Positions 1 through 6,996 of a stretch of 32,167 bases of DNA are shown here, in pieces (position 1 is the first letter of the stretch; each line of letters starts with the position of its first letter). The DNA lies in IMG/VR virus record IMGVR_UViG_3300023184_002573, positions 1-32,167 of that record. The stretch is one strand, 5' to 3'. The DNA comes from a virus. The notes beneath the pieces are model-generated. The model worked only from the letters and a program-made list of their open reading frames with translations, made no database searches and had not been told where the DNA came from. Position numbers and translations under genes: made by a program.

Positions 1-605
1 TCTGCTAACCATGAGATCCTACGTTTTTTACCTGAGTCAAGTGCGCCTTTAAGCAAGTTAAGACATACATCATCAAGTAAGATGCTGTCACAGTCGTCAA
101 ATACTACAACCGAGTTACTGTCACTATACTTGTAAAGTGCCTTATACATACCTAGTGCGCTGGCCGTGCCTTTGATCATCTCTGACTTAACACGACGTCC
201 TGAGATCTGATCAAAGAGGTTTGCCTTTTCTAACTGTGCTTCGATACCAAATGACTTACCAACACCCGGAGGGCCTGCTACGATCATAGCACGGATATCT
301 CCGTTCAATACTGCTTTAGTCATGTCATCTAAGATGTCAAAACGTTCAGCGATTTCACTGATACGTTTTTCTTCTACAGCTGGGTCTACAGCTTCAACTG
401 CGGCGGTTGGTGCGTCTACTAGTTCATAGTCTGTAGGTGTTGCTACGGTAACACGGATTTTGTCTTTACCAAAACGACCGGTGCCGTCTACCGTGATGTA
501 ACCACCTTTACTACCTAATTGGAATTGTTTGATGAGTGGAAACACTTCATCTTTAACTTCTTGATTGCGATAACTGCCGTTCTTAATTTTTACGAATGCC
601 TGCAT
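1..605 (-). CDS. AAA-family ATPase, C-terminal part outside the window
   Basis: The reading frame opens with ATG at 603-605 and runs off the left edge, so about 201 N-terminal residues are visible. A Walker A motif GPPGVGKS lies at residues 111-118 and a Walker B stretch VVVFDD at 166-171, followed by an acidic turn typical of AAA ATPases. The first ~60 residues form a separate small basic/beta-rich domain and residues 60-80 are an Ala/Pro/Val-rich linker. AGGA sits about 9 nt before the ATG, and a consensus promoter lies at 673-701. Related ATPases are common in marine and freshwater T4-like phages, where their role is not settled; clamp-loader or unfoldase functions are both possible. The family call is firm, the function is not. 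Confidence 0.85.
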   Translation of the reverse strand, partial: MQAFVKIKNGSYRNQEVKDEVFPLIKQFQLGSKGGYITVDGTGRFGKDKIRVTVATPTDYELVDAPTAAVEAVDPAVEEKRISEIAERFDILDDMTKAVLNGDIRAMIVAGPPGVGKSFGIEAQLEKANLFDQISGRRVKSEMIKGTASALGMYKALYKYSDSNSVVVFDDCDSILLDDVCLNLLKGALDSGKKRRISWLA

Positions 606-672
606 TTGTCTAGTCCTTTATATTAATTAAAATATTGTGAAGCAGTTGTCTGCTTTCTTATTGTATGTAAAC

Positions 673-701
673 ATTATAACACCTTTTTAGGTGTTTGTCA
701 A
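673..701 (-). promoter_or_regulatory. Consensus sigma70-type promoter with palindromic spacer
   Basis: On the minus strand, TTGACA (696-701) and TATAAT (673-678) are separated by exactly 17 nt. The spacer contains a perfect 6-bp inverted repeat, ACACCT/AGGTGT around AAAA, which would suit an operator. It points at the AAA ATPase gene, leaving a leader of about 60 nt. Both hexamers match consensus perfectly, which suggests an early gene read by unmodified host polymerase. Confidence 0.85.
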
Positions 702-722
702 CCATTATTTAGGTGCTGTAAG

Positions 723-947
723 TCATTGATCTTCAACGCCTAAATACTGCTGGGCCATGTCAATTACGCCAGCTAAACAGGTAGGACAAAAAGCCACGGG
801 CAATATGCCAATATACCCCACAGTGCCGCCTTCATCTTCTGTATAATCGCATGAGCATACAGAACACACGTGGTTTTCTACTAGATATTCTTGGTGTTCT
901 AATTCTTGTTGATGTGCTTCTGCGCTAGTCAATTTGACCACCTTCAC
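723..947 (-). CDS. Small Cys-rich protein, probable zinc-binding
   Basis: A protein of up to 74 residues with two Cys clusters, CSVCSC at about 28-33 and CPTC at about 54-57, spaced like a small zinc ribbon. The longest start is GTG at 945-947 and overlaps the end of the upstream gene by 23 nt. A better-placed Shine-Dalgarno (AAGGTGG) precedes an in-frame TTG five codons later, so the true start is uncertain. No family was recognised. It is the last gene before the AAA ATPase promoter and probably belongs to the small-gene run that starts at the 1580-1608 promoter. Confidence 0.6.
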   Translation of the reverse strand: MKVVKLTSAEAHQQELEHQEYLVENHVCSVCSCDYTEDEGGTVGYIGILPVAFCPTCLAGVIDMAQQYLGVEDQ

Positions 948-1137
948 TTTCTACTACCGCTTTTTCCAATTCACGTTTGACCTGCTTGTAGGCCGCACGT
1001 TCCATGTTATCCAAATCGTCCCAATTCTCTTCCATGCTATTTAGAGCACCCCAGAGATTGTGATGTCCATATTCTTCACCGTGCCATTGTACGATACTGT
1101 AGGCTTCTTCAATTTCCATATATACAGGTATTCCCAT
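925..1137 (-). CDS. Hypothetical 70-aa protein
   Basis: An acidic 70-residue protein rich in Glu, Trp and Tyr with no recognised domain. The ATG at 1135-1137 is preceded by GGAG at good spacing, lying in the end of the 57-aa gene upstream, which stops only 2 nt before this start. The tight chain of small genes here (1313 to 723) is typical of early phage regions whose products often target host proteins, but nothing in the sequence shows a target. Confidence 0.6.
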   Translation of the reverse strand: MGIPVYMEIEEAYSIVQWHGEEYGHHNLWGALNSMEENWDDLDNMERAAYKQVKRELEKAVVESEGGQID

Positions 1138-1139
1138 TA

Positions 1140-1313
1140 TTATTCTCCAAGTTGGAATTTTTTAAGATATTCTCTAGCTTCAGTCAGATCTGTCACGGGT
1201 TCAGTAGAGTCTAACAACATAGCATGACGTGATAATTGCAGGATTCTTTGGGCACGATATAAGCGTTCATATCGGCTTTCACCTGGATAAGGTTGACTCC
1301 ATTTGTAGTTCAT
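1140..1313 (-). CDS. Hypothetical 57-aa protein
   Basis: A short gene of 57 codons, starting at ATG 1311-1313 and ending TAA at 1140-1142. The ATG overlaps the stop of the upstream membrane-protein gene as ATGA, so translation is probably coupled. It has a Tyr/Arg-rich N-terminal half (RYERLYRAQRIL) and a short charged C-terminus. No family was recognised. Confidence in coding comes from the exact fit between two neighbours and the ribosome binding site for the next gene placed at its end. Confidence 0.6.
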   Translation of the reverse strand: MNYKWSQPYPGESRYERLYRAQRILQLSRHAMLLDSTEPVTDLTEAREYLKKFQLGE

Positions 1314-1546
1314 TTGATCTCCTCAATGATAGATGATTTGAAATCAGGATCCCAAGGTAAATCTTTAATGTTAGTTGGCGATCCTTGGATAATTTCTTCT
1401 AAGGTTTTAGTAGGTTTACTGTGAGGAATGATTTTCTTTACTGGCGTTGAACTGACTAGAGAATAGATCAGATATGGTGTTATGATAACACCTAATAATA
1501 CCAGGGTTCCATTGGATCTTAATAATTTGTCAAAAGCATCAAACAT
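1310..1546 (-). CDS. Small single-pass membrane protein
   Basis: A 78-residue protein with one hydrophobic segment at about residues 14-32 (from TLVLLGVIITP onward), followed by a Lys/Pro-rich linker and an acidic C-terminal half. It is the first gene after the consensus promoter at 1580-1608, and its stop overlaps the next start as ATGA. Phages often encode small inner-membrane proteins for lysis control or superinfection exclusion, but no specific family was recognised. Confidence 0.6.
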   Translation of the reverse strand: MFDAFDKLLRSNGTLVLLGVIITPYLIYSLVSSTPVKKIIPHSKPTKTLEEIIQGSPTNIKDLPWDPDFKSSIIEEIK

Positions 1547-1579
1547 AGTATTTTGTTCCTTTTCTAACTTTATAGAAAC

Positions 1580-1608
1580 ATTATACTATCTTTTGGTTGT
1601 TTTGTCAA
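1580..1608 (-). promoter_or_regulatory. Consensus sigma70-type promoter with inverted repeat over -35
   Basis: Minus-strand TTGACA (1603-1608), 17-nt spacer, TATAAT (1580-1585). A 7-bp inverted repeat TTGGTTG/CAACCAA at 1593-1612 overlaps the -35 box and could be an operator. The start codon of the membrane-protein gene is 34 nt downstream of the -10 box. The core GGTTGACA is shared with the promoters at 673-701 and 2390-2418. Confidence 0.85.
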
Positions 1609-1637
1609 CCAATTTGTAAGTCTTTGATTTTAATAGA

Positions 1638-1793
1638 TTAACAACAATCACTAAATGCATCAATCCAACGTCTATTACAAGCTGTGTCTTTATCAGCACA
1701 TGGAGTTTCTGCTTGTGGTTGAACTGGTTTAGCAGGAATACTTGCGACCATGGCTTCAGTTGCTAGGTCGGATAGGTCCGCTTTCTTATTCAT
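1638..1793 (-). CDS. Hypothetical 51-aa protein
   Basis: I place the start at ATG 1791-1793 because AAGGAAG lies just upstream at good spacing; a longer in-frame start at 1844 has no comparable site and would lie inside a hairpin. The 51-residue product has a charged N-terminus, a Pro/Ala/Gln-rich middle and a Cys-containing C-terminus (ending DCC). No family was recognised. The hairpin at 1828-1848 and an AATAAATA late-type motif at 1853-1860 lie just upstream. Confidence 0.5.
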   Translation of the reverse strand: MNKKADLSDLATEAMVASIPAKPVQPQAETPCADKDTACNRRWIDAFSDCC

Positions 1794-1827
1794 TTTACTT
1801 CCTTTCGCCTTTTGGGCATAGTTAAAA

Positions 1828-1848
1828 TATAGTGATTTTGTCACTATA
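1828..1848 (-). terminator. Hairpin, possible weak terminator or leader stem
   Basis: A perfect 8-bp inverted repeat TATAGTGA/TCACTATA encloses a 5-nt loop. On the minus strand it follows the stop of the 94-aa gene and is followed by a short run of T (TTTT). The low GC of the stem and short T-run make termination uncertain; it could equally be a stem in the leader of the 51-aa gene. Confidence 0.5.
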
Positions 1849-1862
1849 AGATTATTTATTCG

Positions 1863-2147
1863 TTATGGTAGTTTAGGTGCACCTAATGCGTCTAACATGC
1901 TGTCCACACTGGCATACCATGTTTCGGTAATATTAATACCATAAAATATTATACCACGGGCGGTATCACTGACTCCACCAAGTAATACTAAAAATAAAAT
2001 TATCCAAACTATTATCCAAGGACTGGTATGGCCACTACTAAAATTAGTATCGATATCTGATCGTTGATAGTTACGGGTATAGTGATACCATTCTCTTCGA
2101 TTTGGGTTACCGTGATTGCCCCAATTTGGATCGTTGTATCTATTCAT
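1863..2147 (-). CDS. Small membrane protein with Asn/Tyr/Arg-rich N-terminus
   Basis: A 94-residue protein with an Asn-, Tyr- and Arg-rich first 40 residues, a strongly hydrophobic segment around residues 43-58 (WIIVWIILFLVLLGG) and a C-terminal amphipathic part. The start overlaps the end of the upstream 80-aa gene by 8 nt. A single-pass membrane protein with a soluble N-terminus is the best description; no family was recognised. Confidence 0.55.
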   Translation of the reverse strand: MNRYNDPNWGNHGNPNRREWYHYTRNYQRSDIDTNFSSGHTSPWIIVWIILFLVLLGGVSDTARGIIFYGINITETWYASVDSMLDALGAPKLP

Positions 2148-2382
2148 CGGACCCGCTGGTTATCGAATGTTGATCTTCGGGCGGGGCCTCGTGAGGTTCT
2201 TCGTTATCTGCGTAAAAATCTATAGGCACGACCAGGGGCTCTACGTCCCAATTAAGATTTTTCTTAAGATCTTCGCACATCTTGATTGCCTGTTTCATGG
2301 CACGCTGTGGATTACCGTAGGCATTTTCTTGGACGTGGTCGCTACCGTTTTTAACGGCTGTTGCTATATACATAGTTCTCAT
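2140..2382 (-). CDS. Hypothetical 80-aa protein from a possibly leaderless mRNA
   Basis: An acidic-tailed protein of 80 residues without recognised domains. The first ATG (2380-2382) lies only about 8 nt from the -10 hexamer of the promoter at 2390-2418, so transcription would begin at or within a base or two of the start codon. An internal ATG three codons later has a weak GAGA ahead of it and would give a 77-residue product. Its stop overlaps the next start by 8 nt. Confidence 0.55.
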   Translation of the reverse strand: MRTMYIATAVKNGSDHVQENAYGNPQRAMKQAIKMCEDLKKNLNWDVEPLVVPIDFYADNEEPHEAPPEDQHSITSGSDE

Positions 2383-2389
2383 ATTATCA

Positions 2390-2418
2390 ATTGTACTACC
2401 TAATTGATTTTATGTCAA
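2390..2418 (-). promoter_or_regulatory. Strong sigma70-type promoter
   Basis: Minus-strand TTGACA (2413-2418), 17-nt spacer and TACAAT (2390-2395). It lies between the SleB-like hydrolase gene and the 80-aa gene, overlapping the hydrolase stop region by only a few bases. It shares the GGTTGACA core with two other promoters in the first 2.5 kb. Confidence 0.8.
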
Positions 2419-2419
2419 C

Positions 2420-2983
2420 CTATTTTTGTCGTTTGTAGAAAACGTGATTACCAATTTTGGTAGCAACCTTGTGTGGCCAACGTGGGTTGACCTTTATTGA
2501 ATCTTCGTGAAACCACATGACATCTTTATCGATATTGGCTACTTTTTGGCCTTCAACGAAAACTCGATGGGCGGCAATATAGCTAGACTCTGATGATTTG
2601 ATAACTCGTGCCTTGTTGAGATCTTTATGGCAGTACCAACTGAATTGGCAGACACGTGTGTCACTACCCACTATAGTAGTTTGTGATACTACCGCGCATA
2701 GATCCTTGGGGAATAATCCACTACGGGCGCGATTGACTGTGACTTGTGCTACTGCCATCTGTCCCGCCATGGGTTCGCCATTGGCTTCATAAAATACGTT
2801 ACGGGCCAAGCAGGCCAATTGACGTTCTAAGGCTTTGGTTTGTTGTTGCTGTGCCCGGGCTAGTTTAAAACCAAATGCACGGTCTTGATTACCGCTGGCT
2901 ATCGATGTTACTGTTAATGCTAAAACTGCTGTGGACATTATTGTCCAGGTTAGTATTTTTTTGAATCGTGTGAACACGCTCAT
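2420..2983 (-). CDS. SleB/CwlJ-like cell-wall hydrolase (candidate endolysin)
   Basis: A 187-residue protein with an N-terminal positively charged stretch and hydrophobic segment at about residues 9-30, then a linker of Gln/Ala, then a SleB/CwlJ (Hydrolase_2) domain from about residue 57. Family signatures are NVFYEANGE (63-71, whose Glu66 aligns with the catalytic Glu), the VAQVTVNR helix, and CQFSW at 112-116. The family cleaves peptidoglycan. The N-terminal segment could act as a signal peptide or as a signal-arrest-release anchor, so periplasmic activity is likely. The ATG has a very strong AGGAGG site. It may be a lysis enzyme or a virion wall-penetrating enzyme; no holin was recognised beside it, although small membrane proteins lie downstream. 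Confidence 0.85.
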   Translation of the reverse strand: MSVFTRFKKILTWTIMSTAVLALTVTSIASGNQDRAFGFKLARAQQQQTKALERQLACLARNVFYEANGEPMAGQMAVAQVTVNRARSGLFPKDLCAVVSQTTIVGSDTRVCQFSWYCHKDLNKARVIKSSESSYIAAHRVFVEGQKVANIDKDVMWFHEDSIKVNPRWPHKVATKIGNHVFYKRQK

Positions 2984-3023
2984 ATCTTTCCCTCCTGTTA
3001 GTCTTGTCTTAAGGCTGATCTTC

Positions 3024-3242
3024 CTAAGAATTTATACCAGTCGCAGAGCGTGGCCAACTTTGGTTGACGCTGTTACGATCGATATAATGTTGGCATGGTT
3101 TAGTTTTTAATGCTACTAAATCATAGTCTTCAAATGGAGCACGGTTAACTCCTGTGCTTGATGTGTGTCTGTGACACTGTTCTCTCATTGTGCAATATCT
3201 CCCTGCGCAATAGTATCTTGATTCGGTTTCGTCATTACTCAT
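3024..3242 (-). CDS. Cys/His-rich 72-aa protein
   Basis: A 72-residue protein with four Cys and three His, including YYCAGRYC at residues 10-17, C23xH25 and a C-terminal C50QH. The arrangement suggests metal binding but matches no family I know. The start is well supported by GGAGGATT ahead of the ATG. It lies directly upstream of the SleB-like gene, with a 40-nt gap and no terminator, so the two may share a transcript. Confidence 0.55.
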   Translation of the reverse strand: MSNDETESRYYCAGRYCTMREQCHRHTSSTGVNRAPFEDYDLVALKTKPCQHYIDRNSVNQSWPRSATGINS

Positions 3243-3256
3243 TCTTAATCCTCCGA

Positions 3257-3316
3257 ACGTAGTATTATGTAGTCGGATGATTTTGGACTTTTATACGTAG
3301 TTTATTCGGATTTGAT
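3257..3316 (+). repeat. Imperfect direct repeat in gene leader
   Basis: Two imperfect copies of ACGTAGT..TTAT..TCGGAT..TTT begin at 3257 and 3295, about 38 nt apart, in the leader of the 72-aa gene. Between them, on the minus strand, is TATAAAAG (3288-3295), a weak match to a T4-like late promoter. A regulatory role is possible but unproven. Confidence 0.35.
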
Positions 3317-3324
3317 TGAGATAA

Positions 3325-4158
3325 CTACTCTAATCCCAAAATTGACGGATTCCTGCGAAGATAATCCATACGGAAATAATTCCAAACGTCATATAACTCA
3401 TCGCTGTTATATTTGTTAGTTAAGACTTTTAGGTCTGACAGATACTTAATATCATTGGCATATGGTCTATATTTTTCTGGTAGTGTTTCGTTGGTGTAGA
3501 CATAGGGACAAACACGATAATCATTTAAATCTAAAAACGTAGGGATTAATCTCTCAATGAGGAAAGTAAACATAGGCAGGGAATTATCATGTGCATACTT
3601 GCTTAATCCCTCTCCAAACACCTGATGTTTAAAGTCTTTATCCTTGTCAGCCTCTGAGAATAACTGGCGACTAAATGTCATAAAATCACGCCAAAACCTC
3701 TGATTTCCCACCACATAATTAGCAAAAACCGTACGATTTCTATCTAATAATGTTGCCAGCACATCTACATCATCATAGCCCAATTTAGCAAAAAATGTAT
3801 TACCTATTTGACTGATACCTGGATGATGGATATCACCTTGTTCCCAATTATTTGTAAACAATGCTTCATTGACAATACACGGATTAAACAAGTAAACATC
3901 GTATCCAGGATTGTTATTGATATGAGCAAATGTCTGTTCAGCAGTTAGGTTAGTTTTCTCTTTAAACTTCCAACTAACAAATCCCCAAAGATCTAAATTT
4001 TGTTCTAGGATCGTTTCATGTTCACGATTCCAGACATCCCATTCACGTAGTTCTGGTCGAGGGTTTGCTGTATTGTCCAATGGAGTGAATAACGGATCAC
4101 ATTGTGATTTTAATTCTGGCTTAAAGTATATTTGAAAGATCTTTGTGTTTATTGACAT
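3325..4158 (-). CDS. Unknown protein at the end of a glycan operon
   Basis: A 277-residue soluble protein rich in aromatic residues and Asn/Asp, with no nucleotide-binding or methyltransferase motif that I can see. It begins IFQIYFKPE and has a long WGFVSWKFKEK segment near residue 60; such proteins accompany glycosyltransferases in some bacterial glycan clusters, which I recall only loosely. Its start overlaps the end of the GT2-like gene by 38 nt, with AAAGGA upstream, so co-translation is likely. A glycosyltransferase or glycan-modifying role is inferred from context only. Confidence 0.65.
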   Translation of the reverse strand: MSINTKIFQIYFKPELKSQCDPLFTPLDNTANPRPELREWDVWNREHETILEQNLDLWGFVSWKFKEKTNLTAEQTFAHINNNPGYDVYLFNPCIVNEALFTNNWEQGDIHHPGISQIGNTFFAKLGYDDVDVLATLLDRNRTVFANYVVGNQRFWRDFMTFSRQLFSEADKDKDFKHQVFGEGLSKYAHDNSLPMFTFLIERLIPTFLDLNDYRVCPYVYTNETLPEKYRPYANDIKYLSDLKVLTNKYNSDELYDVWNYFRMDYLRRNPSILGLE

Positions 4159-4903
4159 AAAATTCTATTTCCTTTGATAAGTTTCTACTGCGAGGTATAA
4201 ACTCGTTCTCAAGTCTGTAAGTAAGTGTTTCTTTATTTGTGATATGATGGAACCCACGATTGAGTTGACGATCAATCAAGGGTATCTGTGTTTGTATCTG
4301 TAGCTTTCGAGCAAAGCCACCTTCATCCATTGGGCACCACCCATAATAGAATGTCACTAACTTGTCTGTATTATATGTATTCCAGTGCCGTCCCGGTGCC
4401 ATACATTCGTGTGTACTGTTTGCTGGATAGTGTACTGGAACATTATGTAGGCTACGACTACGACGTTCTAAAAAGTTTTGTTGATTGTCGCTAAACATAA
4501 ATCCATCAAACTTTTGTTCATATAATGGACGATCTTGTGTAATACTTTGTTCTCTATTGCAGTCAACAAAAAACACACTAGGTACAAGTAATTGACGAGG
4601 CTGATCATCTAATATTGAATAATCGCCAATCAACTGTTCTGTGACATTTAAACAGATCTTCCACCCTTCTATATCTTGTTCAAGATCGTTTACTTCTGTA
4701 TCAATCGTGTCTGCCTGGAAGTCCAAATTACGGCTAGTTATGACCTCCCATGTTGGACATATTTCTTTAATAATCTCTACGCTACGATCAGTTGAGTGAT
4801 AATCAATCATGATACCATGATCAAATATCTGCTTGTGGTGGTTAAGGAACCACGGTAGCATATACTCTTCGTTATAGAAGTGGCATAGTAACGTCTTCTT
4901 CAT
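4121..4903 (-). CDS. GT2-like glycosyltransferase
   Basis: A 260-residue protein opening with CHFYNEEYMLPWFLNHH, the NEE..L..WL.HH pattern of the Glyco_tranf_2_4/GT92-like group, then DYHSTDRS at residues 34-41, which corresponds to the nucleotide-sugar-binding strand and acidic motif. A second conserved-type block MDEGGF (near residue 197) and HH at 222-223 fit the acceptor side. It likely transfers a sugar in the cytoplasm to the glycan made by this operon. It starts just after the TylF-type gene (2-nt gap) with no clear ribosome binding site, consistent with translational coupling. Confidence 0.75.
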   Translation of the reverse strand: MKKTLLCHFYNEEYMLPWFLNHHKQIFDHGIMIDYHSTDRSVEIIKEICPTWEVITSRNLDFQADTIDTEVNDLEQDIEGWKICLNVTEQLIGDYSILDDQPRQLLVPSVFFVDCNREQSITQDRPLYEQKFDGFMFSDNQQNFLERRSRSLHNVPVHYPANSTHECMAPGRHWNTYNTDKLVTFYYGWCPMDEGGFARKLQIQTQIPLIDRQLNRGFHHITNKETLTYRLENEFIPRSRNLSKEIEFYVNKHKDLSNIL

Positions 4904-4905
4904 TA

Positions 4906-5772
4906 TTAAAATGTGCTGCTAATACTACCGCCTCTATTAGGCATAGAAAATGTTGGTGCTACTACTGCTGGAACTGGATCAGTGTTTTTAAATCTATGAT
5001 CTATTTTGTCAGCATCAATTTCTTTATTTTTTACCCAATATACCGAACTGTTATCAATAGTAATATACTCGCTATCAATACCATGGAATTCTCTATAGTC
5101 CGACAATGCTCGGCGACAATTAGGCAAGCCATAGTCATCAACGATAACATATCCGCCCACTGATAGTTTAGGATATAAGTTTTCTAATGCTACAATAGTT
5201 GACTCATACATATCACCATCTAACCTCAATAATGCTAGTTTTTCTACTTCAAGTGCAGGCAATGTATCGCTGAACCAACCCTTGACAAATTTGACTTGAT
5301 CTGTAAGTAAATCGTATCCAGCAAAGTTTTCTTGTACTTGTTCAAGGCTAACTGCTAAGAATGGTGCTGTGTGATGTGTATCACCTCGATCCACTGGATA
5401 CTCATGATCCTTGGGTGGTGGTAATCCTTGGAAACTATCGCATACGTAAACATTACGATCAGTGACACCATAAGCACGTAAGATAGCTGACATGAATATA
5501 CATGCGCCGCCACGCCATACTCCAGTTTCAATGAAGTCACCTGGAATGTTTTTATCGATCACATCTTCAGCAAGCGTTTGGATATTTAATAATCTTTTGT
5601 TACCAGCCATAGAGTGTGCTAGTACTGGCCAATCTTCTCCAAGTTCTCTAGCAGTTTGATTAAATGCGATTTGCTGACCCTTGCCAGAATCAAATGATGG
5701 ATCTCTGTAGGTTAACCCAAGTATGGTTTTTCTTACTATGTCTAAATACATCTGTCTTAAATTTTGTTCCAT
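4906..5772 (-). CDS. TylF/MycF-type O-methyltransferase
   Basis: A 288-residue member of the TylF (macrocin O-methyltransferase) family. Characteristic sequences are GDFIETGVWRGG at 78-89 (SAM binding), CDSFQGLP at 111-118, LDGDMYEST at 184-192 and VDDYG at 211-215, the latter two carrying the acidic metal and catalytic residues. These Mg-dependent enzymes methylate sugar hydroxyls, either on nucleotide sugars or on finished glycosides. Placed after a 4,6-dehydratase, SDR and C-methyltransferase, it most probably O-methylates the same deoxysugar. The product S-adenosylhomocysteine could be removed by the hydrolase encoded at 11317-12603. Confidence 0.88.
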   Translation of the reverse strand: MEQNLRQMYLDIVRKTILGLTYRDPSFDSGKGQQIAFNQTARELGEDWPVLAHSMAGNKRLLNIQTLAEDVIDKNIPGDFIETGVWRGGACIFMSAILRAYGVTDRNVYVCDSFQGLPPPKDHEYPVDRGDTHHTAPFLAVSLEQVQENFAGYDLLTDQVKFVKGWFSDTLPALEVEKLALLRLDGDMYESTIVALENLYPKLSVGGYVIVDDYGLPNCRRALSDYREFHGIDSEYITIDNSSVYWVKNKEIDADKIDHRFKNTDPVPAVVAPTFSMPNRGGSISSTF

Positions 5773-5784
5773 GATTTGTCCTTG

Positions 5785-6996
5785 TTAATTTGTGCTAACT
5801 ACAGGGAAGTATTTGATGAATACGTCACCTTCTTGATCGCGTTTAGTTTTAATTTTACTACTAATTTCTTTAAAGAAGTTCCATGCCAACGGAACAAATG
5901 CTACTTTGGTATCACCTAGTGAGTCTAATGCATCAATCGCTAGCACAGGAATGCTCATACCTGGACTATATAAACCTTGTTTCATTGGATTATCGTCGAT
6001 GATCATATCTAGTTTAGTCTTACCAAAGTTTAATAGTGTGTTACCTTTAGCTGCCGCTCCATAGCCTACGAGCTTATAGCCAAGTCCTCGATAATGATCG
6101 AGAGTGGAATTTAAATCACCGATGATGGTATAGCAATGATCAGCATAGGCAAGATATGTATTCATGTCTTGTAAGCCTTGTTCACCTTCATGATCCAATT
6201 GAAGTTGTACACTTGGTCTTGCACCTGGATGTTTAGACATCACAAACAAATAACTATTACCATGGATTGGAGTCTTTTGTATATCGATAATATATAAGCC
6301 AGCACGTGCCGCCAATGCAGACATTGAACTACTATTAAAGAAACTTAGATGTTCATGATAGATAGTGTCAAACTCATTGTTCTTGATCATATCAGCTTGA
6401 CTAGTTTGTATGAATAAACGACTTTTATCACCCATAATCTCTTTACATTGTAGTAAAAAGTCCAATGGATAATCATTATGTGCGAACACATTCTGCGCTG
6501 TGATGATATCCAACTGTTTCATCTTGTAGTGATAAACATACTTTTCTTTAAAGTAATCGCATACCACTTCGTGATTAGCATTACTTAATACATGTAGATT
6601 CTCAGCAGGATCAACACCGTAGGTTTTTAAGCCTAGAGCTTTAAATGAATTTAGTTGGCTACCATCGTTACAGGCGATATCTAATACTGTTTGTGGGGGC
6701 ATCTCAAAATATTCTAAAGTGCGTTTAGCAAACCAATCAAAGTAATCACGCAAGGTTTGGCTGGTGCCCGACACATATAGATAATTTTTGAATAGTAAGT
6801 CTGGGTTAACGGCGTGACTTAATTGTAAGTGAGTACATTCTTCACAGATGTTTAAGCGTAGCGGGAATGTTGGCTCTGCTTCCTCGGCAGTTTTCTTAAA
6901 ACTGTTAGCCAATGGTTGTTCGTTTAAGTCTAATACTAGTTTTAGTCGTTCACTACCACAGCATAAGCATTCATTAAGTTCTTTAGCATCTTGCAT
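5785..6996 (-). CDS. Deoxysugar C-methyltransferase (TylCIII/TcaB9-like)
   Basis: A full-length 403-residue protein of the three-domain sugar C-methyltransferase family. The N-terminal zinc domain has Cys pairs around C10/C13 and C52/C55; the SAM-binding motif DIACNDGSQ lies at 107-115; and the family's catalytic YHEHLSFF block starts at 214. The C-terminal Rossmann-like domain contains GAAAKGNTLLN and IDDNPMKQG. Family members add a methyl group to C3 of a 4-keto-2,6-dideoxy or 4-keto-6-deoxy nucleotide sugar. A GGGAAC site precedes the ATG, which lies within the end of the SDR gene (14-nt overlap). Confidence 0.88.
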   Translation of the reverse strand: MQDAKELNECLCCGSERLKLVLDLNEQPLANSFKKTAEEAEPTFPLRLNICEECTHLQLSHAVNPDLLFKNYLYVSGTSQTLRDYFDWFAKRTLEYFEMPPQTVLDIACNDGSQLNSFKALGLKTYGVDPAENLHVLSNANHEVVCDYFKEKYVYHYKMKQLDIITAQNVFAHNDYPLDFLLQCKEIMGDKSRLFIQTSQADMIKNNEFDTIYHEHLSFFNSSSMSALAARAGLYIIDIQKTPIHGNSYLFVMSKHPGARPSVQLQLDHEGEQGLQDMNTYLAYADHCYTIIGDLNSTLDHYRGLGYKLVGYGAAAKGNTLLNFGKTKLDMIIDDNPMKQGLYSPGMSIPVLAIDALDSLGDTKVAFVPLAWNFFKEISSKIKTKRDQEGDVFIKYFPVVSTN

